DNA of 64,000 bases from Geomonas edaphica (lineage in GTDB: Bacteria; Desulfobacterota; Desulfuromonadia; Geobacterales; Geobacteraceae). The translations under genes were made by a program, and so were the position numbers. The stretch spans positions 1-64,000 of the forward strand of contig NZ_SSYB01000004.1 of assembly GCF_004917075.1 (NCBI RefSeq), in the 5' to 3' direction. Under the pieces are notes generated by a model. The model had not been told where the DNA came from. It was given only the letters and a program-made list of their open reading frames with translations, and did not search any database. Shown here in pieces: positions 24,807 through 34,828 of this stretch (position 1 is its first letter; every line of letters begins with the position of its first letter).

Positions 24807-26402
24807 ATGCAGAAGAAGCAGCTTTGGGAACTGTACAAAGGCCGCCTCTACCACGATGCCGGACTCGAGCTTTCCGTCGACACGAGCCGGATGAATTATG
24901 CCGACACCTTTCTCAGCGAGATGGAACCGCGCCTGCAGAAGGCCTACCAGGAGATGACCGAACTGGAGGGAGGAGCGGTCGCGAATGCTGACGAGCAGCG
25001 CATGGTGGGGCACTACTGGCTGAGAGCGCCGGAGCTCGCACCGACGGCTGAACTGGGCGACGAGATCCGCGGAGCCCTCGCATCGGTGAAGGCGTTCGCC
25101 GCCTCGGTGCACCAGGGAAACATCGCCGCGCCGGACAACCAGAAGTTCGTGAACCTGCTGGTGATCGGCATCGGCGGCTCGGCCCTGGGCCCGCAGTTTG
25201 TAGCCGACAGCCTGGGGAGCGCGCGCGACCGGATGCGCGTCTTCTTCTTCGACAACACCGACCCGGACGGCATGGACAAGGTGGTGGCCGAGATTGGCGC
25301 AGGTCTCAAGCACACCCTTGCCGCGGTGATTTCGAAAAGCGGCGGCACCAAGGAGACCCGCAACGGCATGCTGGAGGCGCGCCGGGCCTTTGAGAACGCG
25401 GGGCTGCATTTCGCAGCCCAGGCCGTGGCCGTCACAGGCTGCGATAGCGAGCTCGACCGTACCGCCTCTCAGGAGGGGTGGCTCGGGACCTTCCCGATGT
25501 GGGACTGGGTCGGCGGGCGCACCTCGGTCACCTCGGCGGTAGGTCTTCTCCCGGCCGCACTGCAGGGGATCGACGTGGACCGTCTACTCGAAGGGGCGCG
25601 GCTTTGCGACCAGAGCACGAGGAGCCGCTCGACCCATGAAAACCCGGCGGCGCTGCTCGCCCTGTCGTGGTACCACGCAACAAAAGGCAAAGGGGCGCGC
25701 GACATGGTGCTCCTTCCCTACAAGGACCGGCTGATCCTCTTCTCCCGCTACCTGCAGCAGCTCATCATGGAATCTCTCGGGAAGGAGCTCGACCGAAACG
25801 GCAACCTTGTCTTGCAGGGGATAACGGTCTACGGCAACAAGGGGTCCACCGATCAGCACGCTTACGTACAACAGCTGCGCGAGGGGGTACCGAACTTCTT
25901 CGCCACCTTCATAGAGGTGCTGAAGGACCGGGATGGGGCCTCGTTCGAGGTCGAACCCGGCGCCACTTCCGGCGACTACCTCTCCGGATTCCTGCAAGGA
26001 ACGCGCAGCGCCCTCTATGAAAAGGAGCGGGAATCGGTTACCATCACGATCCGCGAAATCACCCCGGCCACCGTCGGGGCGCTGATCGCCCTGTACGAGC
26101 GCGCCGTGGGTCTTTACGCCTCGCTCATCAACGTGAACGCCTACCACCAGCCCGGCGTCGAGGCGGGAAAGAAGGCTGCCGGAGTGGTGCTGAAGCTGCA
26201 GGGAGAGATCCTGGAGATGCTGCGGCGCCAGCCCAACCGTGAGTTCACTTGCGAAGACCTGGCCATGACGCTCGCGCGTCCCGAAGAGGTAGAGACGGTA
26301 TTCAACATCCTGCGCCACCTGGCGGCGAACCCCGACCACGGGATCGAGATGACCGCGGCGCCCCGGATCTGGGAGAACCACTTCAAAGCGCTGCAAAAGT
26401 AA
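24807..26402 (+). CDS. pgi: Glucose-6-phosphate isomerase
   Basis: 531 residues. Sugar-isomerase motifs are present: [34 protein letters not shown] and [18 protein letters not shown], which holds a catalytic-site His. It interconverts glucose-6-phosphate and fructose-6-phosphate in the cytoplasm and feeds both gluconeogenesis and the glycogen pathway encoded at 6-12 kb. The last 70 residues ([20 protein letters not shown], then [15 protein letters not shown]) look like a winged-helix-type extension added after the catalytic domain. GGAGGG precedes the ATG. Confidence 0.95.
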   Translation: MQKKQLWELYKGRLYHDAGLELSVDTSRMNYADTFLSEMEPRLQKAYQEMTELEGGAVANADEQRMVGHYWLRAPELAPTAELGDEIRGALASVKAFAASVHQGNIAAPDNQKFVNLLVIGIGGSALGPQFVADSLGSARDRMRVFFFDNTDPDGMDKVVAEIGAGLKHTLAAVISKSGGTKETRNGMLEARRAFENAGLHFAAQAVAVTGCDSELDRTASQEGWLGTFPMWDWVGGRTSVTSAVGLLPAALQGIDVDRLLEGARLCDQSTRSRSTHENPAALLALSWYHATKGKGARDMVLLPYKDRLILFSRYLQQLIMESLGKELDRNGNLVLQGITVYGNKGSTDQHAYVQQLREGVPNFFATFIEVLKDRDGASFEVEPGATSGDYLSGFLQGTRSALYEKERESVTITIREITPATVGALIALYERAVGLYASLINVNAYHQPGVEAGKKAAGVVLKLQGEILEMLRRQPNREFTCEDLAMTLARPEEVETVFNILRHLAANPDHGIEMTAAPRIWENHFKALQK

Positions 26403-26433
26403 AGCAATTCGAATAGGGAGGAAGCAGGAGCAG

Positions 26434-27453
26434 ATGAAAACGGTAGATCTTAGAAGCGATACGGTGACGCGCCCGTCCGAGACGATGCGCAGGGCGATGG
26501 CAGCGGCCGAGGTAGGCGACGACGTGTACGGGGAGGACCCGACGGTAAACCGGCTGGAGGCCATGGCAGCCGAGCTCCTCGAGAAGGAGAAGGCGATCTT
26601 CGTCCCCAGCGGCACCATGAGCAACCTGACCGCCCTTTTGTCCCACTGCGGACGCGGGGATGAGTACATAGCCGGGCAGGACGCCCATATCTATCGCTGG
26701 GAAGGAGGAGGGGGCGCCATCTTCGGCGGTATCCAGCCCCAGCCCCTGGACTTCGAAGAGGACGGCACGCTCGACCTCGACAGGGTGCGCCGCGCCGTGA
26801 AGCCCGCCGATCACCACCATGCCGTTACCAGGCTCCTCTGTCTGGAGAACACCCAAGGCGGCAGGGTACTCCCCCTTTCCTACCTCGATGATGCGTCCCG
26901 CGTCGCCAAAGAGCTGGGCCTCGCGATGCACCTGGACGGCGCACGCGTCTTCAACGCGGCCGTCTACCTAGGTGTACCGGTGCGCGAGGTCGCGCGCCAC
27001 TTCGATTCCGTATCGGTCTGCCTCTCCAAGGGGCTCGGAGCCCCGGTGGGCTCGGTCCTTTGCGGCAGCGCGGAACTGATCAACCGCGCGCACCGCTGGC
27101 GCAAAGTGGCCGGCGGCGGCATGCGACAGGCCGGGATACTCGCCGCGGCGGGGATCCACGCGCTGCAACACAACGTAGAACGGCTGGCCGATGACCACGA
27201 GAACGCAGAGCTTTTGTCGAGCGGACTCTCCCATATCGACGAGCTTATGGTAAGCCAGGCCCGCACCAACATACTCTTCGTCACCCCGCCCGCCGGAAGC
27301 ACCCCGGCGCTGCGCGACGCCCTGGCCGCCGAGGGGATCCTGATCGGTGGAGGCGACATGATCCGCCTGGTCACCCACCTCGACGTGGAGCGCGCCGACG
27401 TCGAGCGGACCGTTGCCGCGTTCAAGCGCTTCTTCGCCGGAAAGGGGAAGTGA
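26434..27453 (+). CDS. ltaE: Threonine aldolase (PLP-dependent, beta-eliminating lyase fold)
   Basis: 339 residues. The N-terminus [18 protein letters not shown] and [15 protein letters not shown] are typical of low-specificity L-threonine aldolase. The PLP Lys is in [14 protein letters not shown], and the Asp that holds the cofactor is in [10 protein letters not shown]. It cleaves threonine or allo-threonine to glycine and acetaldehyde. It lies 31 bp after pgi and one base before csaA, so the three genes are probably one unit. Confidence 0.93.
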   Translation: MKTVDLRSDTVTRPSETMRRAMAAAEVGDDVYGEDPTVNRLEAMAAELLEKEKAIFVPSGTMSNLTALLSHCGRGDEYIAGQDAHIYRWEGGGGAIFGGIQPQPLDFEEDGTLDLDRVRRAVKPADHHHAVTRLLCLENTQGGRVLPLSYLDDASRVAKELGLAMHLDGARVFNAAVYLGVPVREVARHFDSVSVCLSKGLGAPVGSVLCGSAELINRAHRWRKVAGGGMRQAGILAAAGIHALQHNVERLADDHENAELLSSGLSHIDELMVSQARTNILFVTPPAGSTPALRDALAAEGILIGGGDMIRLVTHLDVERADVERTVAAFKRFFAGKGK

Positions 27454-27454
27454 C

Positions 27455-27790
27455 ATGTCCGAGATAACGTGGGGGGATTTCGAGAAGGTGGAGCTGCGGG
27501 TCGGGACGGTGCTTGAGGTGGAGGAGTTCCCCGAGGCAAGGAAACCGGCCTATAAGCTGCTGATTGATTTCGGCGAGGCGGGCGTCAGAAGGTCGAGCGC
27601 CCAGATCACCAAACACTACACCCGCGAGGAGCTAGTGGGGAGGCAGGTGATCGGCGTGTGCAACTTCCCGAGGAAGCAGATCGGGCGCTTCTTCTCCGAG
27701 GTGCTCGTGACCGGCTTTGCCGACGAGAACGGCGACATCGTCCTCGCCTCCCCGGAGCGCCCCGTCCCCAACGGCAGCAGGCTCTTCTGA
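27455..27790 (+). CDS. csaA: CsaA-like tRNA-binding domain protein
   Basis: 111 residues, a free-standing OB-fold of the EMAP-II/tRNA-binding type ([20 protein letters not shown], then [19 protein letters not shown] and [20 protein letters not shown]). CsaA binds tRNA or acts as a chaperone for secretory proteins in Bacillus. The ATG at 27455 is preferred over an upstream in-frame start inside ltaE. It ends before a palindromic intergenic repeat. Confidence 0.92.
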   Translation: MSEITWGDFEKVELRVGTVLEVEEFPEARKPAYKLLIDFGEAGVRRSSAQITKHYTREELVGRQVIGVCNFPRKQIGRFFSEVLVTGFADENGDIVLASPERPVPNGSRLF

Positions 27791-27812
27791 ACCGCCCTTA
27801 CCTGAAGGAATC

Positions 27813-27931
27813 CCGTAGGGGCGAAGACCATTCGCCCAACAGGCCTACCGCCCGTCACACGCTCAACCATGTTGAGCAGAGGCATTGGAGGTATCACTAG
27901 TGGCTGGGCGAATATTTATTCGCCCCTACGG
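27813..27931. repeat. MITE-like palindromic repeat with about 28-bp terminal inverted repeats
   Basis: The left arm begins CCGTAGGGGCGAA (27813) and runs through ATTCGCCCAAC. The right arm, read on the other strand, begins CCGTAGGGGCGAA and runs through ATTCGCCCAGC. Between them lies a second small hairpin, CTCAAC-CAT-GTTGAG (27862-27876). No coding capacity. It separates convergent csaA and rsmI and may also serve as a bidirectional terminator. A shortened relative is at 32918-32937. Confidence 0.8.
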
Positions 27932-27960
27932 TGCCATCACAAGAAGAGATGAGCTAGCCG

Positions 27961-28791
27961 TCACCCCTTGATGCGCAGCGCCTCCGCGTAGACGGCGCTT
28001 TTATGGAGGCCCGTTTCCTGGGTAACCCTTTTAACGGCGTCCTTTAGCGACATCTCCCCAGACGCAAGGTACTTTTGCAGCAATTCTTCCATCCCCGGCC
28101 CGTCGTCGGAGTCTGACTCCGGCGCCGGGCTCACCAGGATAGCCACCTCGCCCCTAACCTCCCGTCCGCTCAGTTCTTCGATGAGACCGGAAAGCCTGCC
28201 GCGCAAAAATTCCTCGTACATCTTGGTCAGCTCCCGCGCCACCACCACATCGCGATCCCCGAGCGTTTCCAGCATGTCCTCGAGGGTCGCCAAGAGGCGT
28301 TTGGGGGACTCGTAGAAGATCAGTACGGCCCGTTCCGAGGCGAGCGACTGCAGCCGTTCGCGTCTTTTACCCTGCTTGTTGGGGAGAAAACCCGCGAAGC
28401 TGAAGTAGTCCGTGGGAAGGCCCGAGGCGGAGAGCGCGGTGACCGCGGCACAGGCACCCGGGATCGGAACGACGGCGATGCCCTCGGCCGCGGCGTCGCG
28501 CACGAGCTGGTAGCCGGGGTCGGAGATGCAGGGGGTACCGGCATCGGTGATGAGGGCGACGCTTTTCCCCTCCCGCAGCCGATCCAGGATCTGGTCTCCC
28601 TTCAATTCCTTGTTGTGGTCGAAATAGGAGGTGAGCGGTTTTGAGATGCCGAAGTGGGTGAGGAGCTTGCGCGAGTGGCGCGTGTCTTCGGCTGCAATGA
28701 GGTCGACTTCCTTCAGGATGCGCAGGGCGCGCAGCGTGATGTCCTCGAGGTTGCCTATCGGCGTGGCGACGATGTAGAGAGTTCCAGACAT
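27961..28791 (-). CDS. rsmI: 16S rRNA (cytidine1402-2'-O)-methyltransferase RsmI
   Basis: 276 residues. Tetrapyrrole-methylase fold with the RsmI opening GTLYIVATPIGNLEDITLRA and AAEDTRHSRKLLTHFG. The SAM-binding region SDPGYQLVRDAAAEG and the central YESPKRLLATL are typical. It methylates C1402 of 16S rRNA, important for decoding. It is separated from the upstream nadE gene by a 7-bp-period inverted repeat. Confidence 0.95.
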   Translation of the reverse strand: MSGTLYIVATPIGNLEDITLRALRILKEVDLIAAEDTRHSRKLLTHFGISKPLTSYFDHNKELKGDQILDRLREGKSVALITDAGTPCISDPGYQLVRDAAAEGIAVVPIPGACAAVTALSASGLPTDYFSFAGFLPNKQGKRRERLQSLASERAVLIFYESPKRLLATLEDMLETLGDRDVVVARELTKMYEEFLRGRLSGLIEELSGREVRGEVAILVSPAPESDSDDGPGMEELLQKYLASGEMSLKDAVKRVTQETGLHKSAVYAEALRIKG

Positions 28792-28804
28792 AACGGCAGA
28801 AGCC

Positions 28805-28886
<82 letters not shown>

Positions 28887-28887
28887 T

Positions 28888-29709
28888 CTATTTCCCCCAG
28901 TCCCGCGCGTAGCGGAAGTCGCGATCGATGGTGCGGTTGGATACCTTGGCGATGATGGGGAGACGGCGCTTGAAGTGGGAGCCCTGCACCTTCCTGGCCA
29001 CGTTGTCGATGAACTGCGCGTCGAAACCGGCGGCGATCAGCTCCTCACGGCTCATGCGCTGGTCCACCATACGGTACAAAAGCTGGTCGGCCTCGCGGTA
29101 GGTGAAACCGAGCTCCTGCTCGTCGGTCTGCCCCGCCCAAAGATCGGCGGAGGGCTTCTTCTCGATCACCTCGTGCGGTACTCCCATCGCCTCGGAAAGC
29201 TCCCATACCTGGCTCTTGTAGATGTCGCCGATCGGATTCAAGGCGCTCGCCATGTCGCCGTGCAGGGTGCCATAGCCAAGGAGCAACTCGGTCTTGTTAC
29301 TGGTACCAAGCACAAGGCCGCCCACCGCTGCGGAGTGGTCGTACAGGATGGTCATGCGCTCACGCGCCATCTTGTTGCCGCGCCTCATGTTGTCGGCATC
29401 CGGCACCAGGTCGAAGTAAGCGTCGATCATCGGGGTGATCTCGATGACCTTGAAGTTGATCCCGAGGCTCTCCGCTACGAGCCGCGCATGCGCTTCGCTC
29501 TCCGGGTTGCTGGTGCGGTACGGCATGCAGTAGGCGTAGAGGTTCTCCGGCCCCAGCGCCTCGGCGGCGATGTAGGCGACCAGCGCGGAATCGATGCCGC
29601 CAGAAAGACCGAGCACCCCCTTTTTCACCCCGACCTTGTGGACCTCGTCACGCACGAACCCGACCAGGATCCGGCGCAGAAGATTGGTATTGACCGTCAA
29701 GCCCGCCAT
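28888..29709 (-). CDS. nadE: NAD+ synthetase, synthetase-only subunit
   Basis: 273 residues from the ATG at 29709. The ATP-pyrophosphatase P-loop [11 protein letters not shown] is present, along with [18 protein letters not shown] and the C-terminal [11 protein letters not shown]. It amidates nicotinic acid adenine dinucleotide. There is no glutaminase domain in this chain. The preceding gene encodes a nitrilase-family amidase and overlaps it by one base (TAATG), so the pair may form a two-chain glutamine-dependent enzyme. Confidence 0.93.
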   Translation of the reverse strand: MAGLTVNTNLLRRILVGFVRDEVHKVGVKKGVLGLSGGIDSALVAYIAAEALGPENLYAYCMPYRTSNPESEAHARLVAESLGINFKVIEITPMIDAYFDLVPDADNMRRGNKMARERMTILYDHSAAVGGLVLGTSNKTELLLGYGTLHGDMASALNPIGDIYKSQVWELSEAMGVPHEVIEKKPSADLWAGQTDEQELGFTYREADQLLYRMVDQRMSREELIAAGFDAQFIDNVARKVQGSHFKRRLPIIAKVSNRTIDRDFRYARDWGK

Positions 29710-30560
29710 TAGCAGTCTTTCTCCTTGTCGATGCGTTTTAGCTCTTTCACCGTGATGGCCAGGTTCTCGTCCCGCATCATGGGGGAGAAGATCCTCTCGC
29801 GCCTGAGCGCCCCGCCGTCCACCTTGGCCAGCACGAAGTCCTCTTCGAGAAGCGCGCCACGATCGGTCACCTCTCCGGAAGGGGAGATGGCCTCGGAGCC
29901 GCCCCAGAAGTTGATGCCATCCTCGTAGCCGACGCGGTTGCAGTAGAAGACGCGGCAGTTGAGGAACATGGCGCTCGTCGAGGTGAGTTTCTGCCACGCC
30001 GCCGCCGAGCCAAGCCCTTCCGATTCGCTCACGCCGCGCCCCGGACTCGACGAGAGACAGATGAGCGTCATGGCGCCGTCCATGGCGAGGATGTAGGGGG
30101 CGGAGAGGTGCCACATGTCCTCGCAGATCAGCATCCCGACGCGGCCGAAACGGGTGTCGAAGGCGCGGAAACGCTCACCGCGGGCCATGTAGCGCTGCTC
30201 GTCGAAAAGACCGTAGGTGGGAAGGTAGACCTTGCGGTGCACGTGGCGGATTTCTCCGGCTTCGAGGTAAACCGCGGAGTTGAAGAAGCGGAAGTCGGAA
30301 GACACCTCGACGAAGCCGATGGCGATTGAAATACGTTCAGAAAGCTTTTTCAGCCTCTGTATCTGGGGGGAGTCCAGGCTCAGCGCCACTTCAGGTACAA
30401 GATCCTTCAGGAAGTAACCGGTGAGAGCCAGCTCGGGAAACACCACGAGGTCGGCGCCGGCGGCGATCCCTTTCTCGATGGCGGCCTCGGCCAGCGCCAT
30501 GTTGTCGTCCAGGCAGCCCAGCTTAGGTTTGATCTGGGCCAGGGCAACGGTAAAATCCAT
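29709..30560 (-). CDS. Nitrilase-superfamily amidohydrolase, probable glutaminase partner of NadE
   Basis: 283 residues from an ATG with GGAG 6 nt upstream. The catalytic triad is visible: Glu in [11 protein letters not shown], Lys in [11 protein letters not shown] and Cys in [11 protein letters not shown]. In fused glutamine-dependent NAD+ synthetases this domain releases ammonia from glutamine. Here it is a separate gene whose stop overlaps the nadE start. Supply of ammonia to NadE is inferred from context and family. Confidence 0.88.
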   Translation of the reverse strand: MDFTVALAQIKPKLGCLDDNMALAEAAIEKGIAAGADLVVFPELALTGYFLKDLVPEVALSLDSPQIQRLKKLSERISIAIGFVEVSSDFRFFNSAVYLEAGEIRHVHRKVYLPTYGLFDEQRYMARGERFRAFDTRFGRVGMLICEDMWHLSAPYILAMDGAMTLICLSSSPGRGVSESEGLGSAAAWQKLTSTSAMFLNCRVFYCNRVGYEDGINFWGGSEAISPSGEVTDRGALLEEDFVLAKVDGGALRRERIFSPMMRDENLAITVKELKRIDKEKDC

Positions 30561-30672
30561 GAGTTTCTCCGCAATTTTTTCTCTCTTTACTAGCACAGCA
30601 GCGATGAGTTTTGCAAACCTTTAGGCCACTTGCACTTGGTCATTCCTGACTGTGTGCGCGAATTGCATCATC

Positions 30673-32343
30673 TCAATGCGTCTGTACTACTGGGAGGAGG
30701 TTGATCTTCGACTCCAGCGGGATCTCCATGTAGCGCTTTTTCTCGCGAAACCGATCACTGAACACACTGCGGGTGGTGTCAAAGGAAGGAGCCCTCACAT
30801 CCGCAAGCTCGAGAAACGAGTGAATGAGATCATCAGCCTGGTAAGACCTCCCCTTGTAGTGCTGGATACGGGCGTAAAGCTCCGGTCGGGACGCCTTGTA
30901 TTCTGGGGAGGCCCAGACAAAGAACGGGATATCGAACTGGAAATGATTGACCCGGTAGGAGCGCCCGACAAAATCATCCTGCTCACCCAACTGGTCACTG
31001 TGATCAGACAGAAACAGGAGCATCTTCTGTCCGGGCCTCCCGCTCAACCCGGAAATCAGGGTGGAGAGGACCCAATCCGTGTAACGGATGGAATTGTCGT
31101 AGTGGTTTATGTATGTCTTGGTGGCGGGTGCACGCTGTGCGAAATAGGCCCGTCGATCGTTAAGGCTCGTGTACTGCCGAAACGCAGCGGAATACCGGTT
31201 CGACGCGTGCAGATGCGATCCCATCATGTGCACCACGATGAACTTCTTCTGCTCGCCCTGCGCGAGCACCTGCCGGAAGGGGGGAAGGAGCACCTCGTCA
31301 AGAGGATCGGAAAGCTCGCCGGTATTAAGGTAGAAGCGGTCATCGGCGGCATCGCTGAAGTACTTGGGCCAGATGTCCCCGGAACCATGCGATTTCTGGT
31401 TCGTTATCCAGTAGGTATGAAAGCCCGCCGCCTTCATGATGTGCATCAGGTTGCTGTCGTACAGCGGCGACATGTCCTCGTGGTTGGCGAAGGTGAGCAT
31501 CTTGCGCAGCGAGAGATAGGTACAGAAGTCGGATGCGGCAACGTCGGTATAGAGGACGAGTTGGTCCCTCATCGCGGAAAGACGCGGGGTAGTGTCCCTA
31601 AAATATCCGTAGAGCCCCATGTGTGAGCGTGCCGCAGACTCGCCGATCACCAGGACGTAGGTTTCCGGTCCATCATACCTCATTTCCCTGGTCGCCTTGA
31701 TCGTCCCAGGAGCCACCCTGTTGCGAGCGCGCATAACATGCAACTTGGCCTCATCGAAGGCGTAAAGCTTGTATGCGGCGAGGCTTTCGTCAAGCATCTT
31801 GTGCCGTTGCGGCACCACCGGATAGAACTGTACCGCGACAAGACCGGTGACGGCAAAACAGGCCGCCCCTTTTGCTCCAACTGCACGACCTGCCGGCAGA
31901 AGACGGACTAGGCCGCAGGCAAGCCCCCCTTGCACGGCCCAGAAGATGGCGGCAGCAAGAAGCAGCCGCCACCCAAGGTACATCTGGGCGTAGTTTGCCG
32001 CTTCGGAGAAACTAGAACTCAGCGTGATGTAAAAAGTGGACGGGGTGATGCCGTGCCCATAGATCAGGTAGTGACCTATCCCAATGGTGGCCAGGAGCGA
32101 TAGAGGGAGCGCGGCTACAAGCGCGGTACCGAGCGCAATGCGCCGGGGCAGGAGCCAGAACAAGATACCGACCGCGGCGAAGACCGGCATGGTTACCACG
32201 AGCGAGGAAAGCGCCGCGTCGGCGACGCCTCCCCCGTTCCCGGAACCGAGGCTGACTAGAGCCCAGATAAAATTCGGAAGATACAGCAGGATGAACAGCA
32301 AAAGCAGCGGGTGTTGCAGGTTCAGCGGGCGCCGTCGAATCAC
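30673..32343 (-). CDS. Lipid A/heptose phosphoethanolamine transferase-like (sulfatase fold)
   Basis: 556 residues. Five or so N-terminal membrane segments are followed by a periplasmic alkaline-phosphatase-superfamily domain. The nucleophile motif reads VLVIGESAARSHMGLYGYFR, closer to CptA-type than EptA-type, with Ser at the position held by Thr in EptA. Metal-site motifs FLSDHSDQLGE and VHMMGSHLHASNRY are present. It would transfer phosphoethanolamine from phosphatidylethanolamine to lipid A or core heptose. The exact acceptor is unknown. Confidence 0.88.
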   Translation of the reverse strand: MIRRRPLNLQHPLLLLFILLYLPNFIWALVSLGSGNGGGVADAALSSLVVTMPVFAAVGILFWLLPRRIALGTALVAALPLSLLATIGIGHYLIYGHGITPSTFYITLSSSFSEAANYAQMYLGWRLLLAAAIFWAVQGGLACGLVRLLPAGRAVGAKGAACFAVTGLVAVQFYPVVPQRHKMLDESLAAYKLYAFDEAKLHVMRARNRVAPGTIKATREMRYDGPETYVLVIGESAARSHMGLYGYFRDTTPRLSAMRDQLVLYTDVAASDFCTYLSLRKMLTFANHEDMSPLYDSNLMHIMKAAGFHTYWITNQKSHGSGDIWPKYFSDAADDRFYLNTGELSDPLDEVLLPPFRQVLAQGEQKKFIVVHMMGSHLHASNRYSAAFRQYTSLNDRRAYFAQRAPATKTYINHYDNSIRYTDWVLSTLISGLSGRPGQKMLLFLSDHSDQLGEQDDFVGRSYRVNHFQFDIPFFVWASPEYKASRPELYARIQHYKGRSYQADDLIHSFLELADVRAPSFDTTRSVFSDRFREKKRYMEIPLESKINLLPVVQTH

Positions 32344-32443
32344 CGGCCCTTCCTCCTAGTGAAAGCTGTGTATAGTAGTCCCGCCACATCGGAGGTCAAC
32401 GCCTCCACGCCAGGTACCATACCAGCCGGGGGAGGAAAATTCA

Positions 32444-32884
32444 CTATAAAAGGATAATCAGCACCACACCGCCAGCTATGACAGAGAGATTGCAGACCGC
32501 GGAGACTCCGTGCAGCTTGGAAAACTGCCTGCGCATCGGGTCATCCTTCGGGGTGGTCTCGAAAGAAACGATCTGCTTCTTGATCTCGGCCGCCTTCGGC
32601 TCGATGTAGAAGGCCTGGAACGAGGAGAGGGTTAACATGAGGGCGATGATGACGGCTGCGGGAGCGGTCCACTTCCCACCCATGACGAGGCGGCAGACAA
32701 TGGCAATCACACCGCAGGCGATGCCCCAGCGGAAATACCCGGGGAAGAAGAGGCCGACGATGCGCCCGGCGACGTCGCGGCTTTCGGAACGGAACAGGAT
32801 GGGTGTGAGCACGAAGGTGAAGAGTGCGGCGCCTCCGAGCCAGAGAGCGATTGCCAGACGGTAAATTGCTGCTACGACCTGCAT
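32444..32884 (-). CDS. DUF4149 membrane protein
   Basis: 146 residues with four predicted membrane segments (LAIALWLGGAALFTFVLTPI first; LSVIAGGVVLIILL last). The N-terminal WxGGxxxFxxxxxP pattern is typical of DUF4149 (TMEM205-like). No biochemical role is established for the bacterial members. It lies 98 bp after yraN on the same strand, at the tail of the rplS-rnhB-yraN series. Confidence 0.8.
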   Translation of the reverse strand: MQVVAAIYRLAIALWLGGAALFTFVLTPILFRSESRDVAGRIVGLFFPGYFRWGIACGVIAIVCRLVMGGKWTAPAAVIIALMLTLSSFQAFYIEPKAAEIKKQIVSFETTPKDDPMRRQFSKLHGVSAVCNLSVIAGGVVLIILL

Positions 32885-32917
32885 GTCTATCCTCCTTGTG
32901 GTTCCATTGGGACAACA

Positions 32918-32937
32918 GGGCGATTGATTGTTCGCCC
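32918..32937. repeat. Short relative of the GGGCGAAT palindromic repeat
   Basis: GGGCGATTGATTGTTCGCCC forms an imperfect palindrome closely related to the right arm of the 27813-27931 element (GGGCGAATATTTATTCGCCC). It may be a decayed or partial copy. Confidence 0.5.
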
Positions 32938-32982
32938 TTACATTTGCGAAGCAATTATTCCTTCCTCGCCAGCGCTACTATA

Positions 32983-33360
32983 CTAGTAAGCCAGATCGAA
33001 GGCGTTTCTGATGTGCTCTATCTCCGGCACGTCATGGTCATGGAGCATGATGGCTACTACGTCGAAACGGGCATCGGCATCGTAGAGCTTCTTGCGCGAC
33101 AACCAGACCAGTGCCGCCTTTGATATCTGTCGCTGCTTGAAAGGCGTAACCGCCAGCTGCGGCGGTCCGTAGTTGTAATTGTTCCTGCATTTCACCTCGA
33201 CAAACACGATGGTACGCCCGTCACGCGCAACAATGTCTATCTCCCCGCAGGAAGCGCGAAAGTTACACTCGACGATCTTGAACCCCTGCCCCTTGAGGTA
33301 GGTCACCGCGATCGATTCGCCCACTCCGCCGAGTGCACTGTTACCGCTTTTGACTGGCAT
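32983..33360 (-). CDS. yraN: YraN/UPF0102 endonuclease-fold protein
   Basis: 125 residues. The PD-(D/E)xK-like core is visible: GEIDIVARDGRTIVFVEVKC. The family sits beside rnhB in many bacteria, as here (88 bp downstream of it). A role in DNA processing or repair is suspected but not proven. Confidence 0.9.
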   Translation of the reverse strand: MPVKSGNSALGGVGESIAVTYLKGQGFKIVECNFRASCGEIDIVARDGRTIVFVEVKCRNNYNYGPPQLAVTPFKQRQISKAALVWLSRKKLYDADARFDVVAIMLHDHDVPEIEHIRNAFDLAY

Positions 33361-33447
33361 AGTCGCCCCTGTTGAGACAGCGCATCACGCAAACAAGACA
33401 ACAGTGTAGCAGCAAGTTCTGTGGGCGTGTAGCGTAGCTGGAAAATA

Positions 33448-34140
33448 CTAGAAAGAAAAGAGGCCGGATTGAGTTCCGGTGGAAGCGGAGCCCGGCTCGG
33501 AGGGGCAGTGTTCCTTGACTCCGCTGAAGCTCTTGCGGTGGATAGGGCAAGGGCCCAACTCGGCGATGGCTGCGAGATGCGAGGCTGCACCGTAACCCTT
33601 GTGGCTGGCAAAGCCGTATCCGGGATAGCGCGCGTCGAACTCGACCATCATCCGGTCGCGGGTCACCTTCGCTATGATCGAGGCGGCGGCGATGGAGAGG
33701 CTCAAGGAGTCACCTTTTTTCACGGTGCGCTGGGGGATGTTCATCGGGATGCTGGATATGCCGTCGATGAGAATGAAGTCGGGCGTGACACTCAGGGAGC
33801 GAACCGCGTCGCTCATGGCGCGCAGGGTGGCCTGGAGGATATTGATGCTGTCGACGAGGGCGTGATCGCCGATACCTACACCGACGGAGATCGCCTCGCG
33901 GTGGATGACATCGAAGAGCTCTTCCCTCTTCTCCTCGGAGAGTTGCTTCGAATCGTTAACCCCCGGGAGGAGTACACCCGTCGGGAGAATCACGGCAGCA
34001 GCCACCACCGGCCCTGCAAGCGGACCGCGCCCCGCCTCGTCAACCCCCGCGATGCGCGCATAGCCGCGCCGCAGCGCCTGTGCCTCGAGGGCCAGCATAT
34101 CGATTGGGCTATTCGGGCTATCGGCGAAAAGACCGGTCAT
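33448..34140 (-). CDS. rnhB: Ribonuclease HII
   Basis: 230 residues. The first catalytic pair is in AGVDEAGRGPLAGPVV, and later acidic residues are in ILIDGIS and VEFDARYPGYGFASHKGYG. It cleaves the RNA strand of RNA-DNA hybrids, including single ribonucleotides in DNA. The last 20 or so residues are Ser/Gly-rich and not conserved-looking. It continues the rplS operon direction after a 238-bp gap. Confidence 0.95.
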   Translation of the reverse strand: MTGLFADSPNSPIDMLALEAQALRRGYARIAGVDEAGRGPLAGPVVAAAVILPTGVLLPGVNDSKQLSEEKREELFDVIHREAISVGVGIGDHALVDSINILQATLRAMSDAVRSLSVTPDFILIDGISSIPMNIPQRTVKKGDSLSLSIAAASIIAKVTRDRMMVEFDARYPGYGFASHKGYGAASHLAAIAELGPCPIHRKSFSGVKEHCPSEPGSASTGTQSGLFSF

Positions 34141-34233
34141 GGCAATCCGTTAAAAGGATGAAAGGGGCATGAGCCCTAACGTTCCGGGGAACGTAGAGTA
34201 CATCTGTCCACGAAGCACGGCATAAACCCCAGC

Positions 34234-34257
34234 GTCCCCCCCTTTGCGAAGGGGGGA
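34234..34257. repeat. C6/G6 hairpin repeat (REP-like)
   Basis: CCCCCCTT-TGCG-AAGGGGGG forms a perfect 8-bp stem with a tetraloop, followed by ACAGGGGGGATTTGCC. This looks like a dispersed intergenic palindrome; only one copy is in the window. It lies between the rnhB start and the rplS terminator. Confidence 0.6.
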
Positions 34258-34335
34258 CAGGGGGGATTTGCCTTAGTTAAACCTGCCCAGAGGGGAAGTG
34301 AATGTGGACGCCCCCGCAGTCACGCAAACAACAAA

Positions 34336-34365
34336 AAAAGCCCCGGTCGCTGGACCGGGGCTTTT
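34336..34365 (-). terminator. Terminator after rplS
   Basis: GCCCCGGTC (34340-34348) pairs with GACCGGGGC (34353-34361) around a 4-nt loop. A on one side and T on the other make it work in either direction, and on the minus strand TTTTTTT follows. It closes the ffh-to-rplS operon. Confidence 0.85.
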
Positions 34366-34378
34366 AACTGCGAGCCTG

Positions 34379-34735
34379 TTACTGGCCTGCGACGTACTTC
34401 CTTTCCTTGATCCTGGAAGCCTTACCGCGCAGCTTGCGCAGGTAGTAGAGCTTCGCGCGACGGACCTGGCCGCGGGTCACAACCTCGATCGCCTCGATGG
34501 ACGGGGAGTGCAGCGGGAACACCCTCTCCACGCCGACGCCGTTGGAGATCTTCCTCACGGTGAAGGACTCACGAATGCCGCCGTTCTGACGGCCGAGGCA
34601 CACGCCCTGGAAAGCCTGGATACGGCTCTTGTCACCCTCGACGATCTTCACCTGCACCTTGATGGTGTCGCCGGGGACGAAAACCGGGATGTTCTTCTTC
34701 ATCTGTGCCATTTCAATCATGTCAATCTTGTTCAT
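34379..34735 (-). CDS. rplS: Ribosomal protein bL19
   Basis: 118 residues with the conserved L19 core ([40 protein letters not shown] and [17 protein letters not shown]). It sits at the 30S-50S interface. Its place after trmD and a SPOUT methyltransferase matches the common rpsP-rimM-trmD-rplS order. Confidence 0.97.
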   Translation of the reverse strand: MNKIDMIEMAQMKKNIPVFVPGDTIKVQVKIVEGDKSRIQAFQGVCLGRQNGGIRESFTVRKISNGVGVERVFPLHSPSIEAIEVVTRGQVRRAKLYYLRKLRGKASRIKERKYVAGQ

Positions 34736-34828
34736 TTGGTACTTCCTCCCTTATCTGGAACCTCTAGCATAAGACTTAATACTGACAGTTGACCTGCTTC
34801 ACTCGACTGCTACCTATCCGTGCGGCGC

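Noticed and set aside
29710-30114. N-terminal extension of nadE
   Set aside because: It overlaps the amidase gene in another frame; the ATG at 29709 gives the normal NadE N-terminus.
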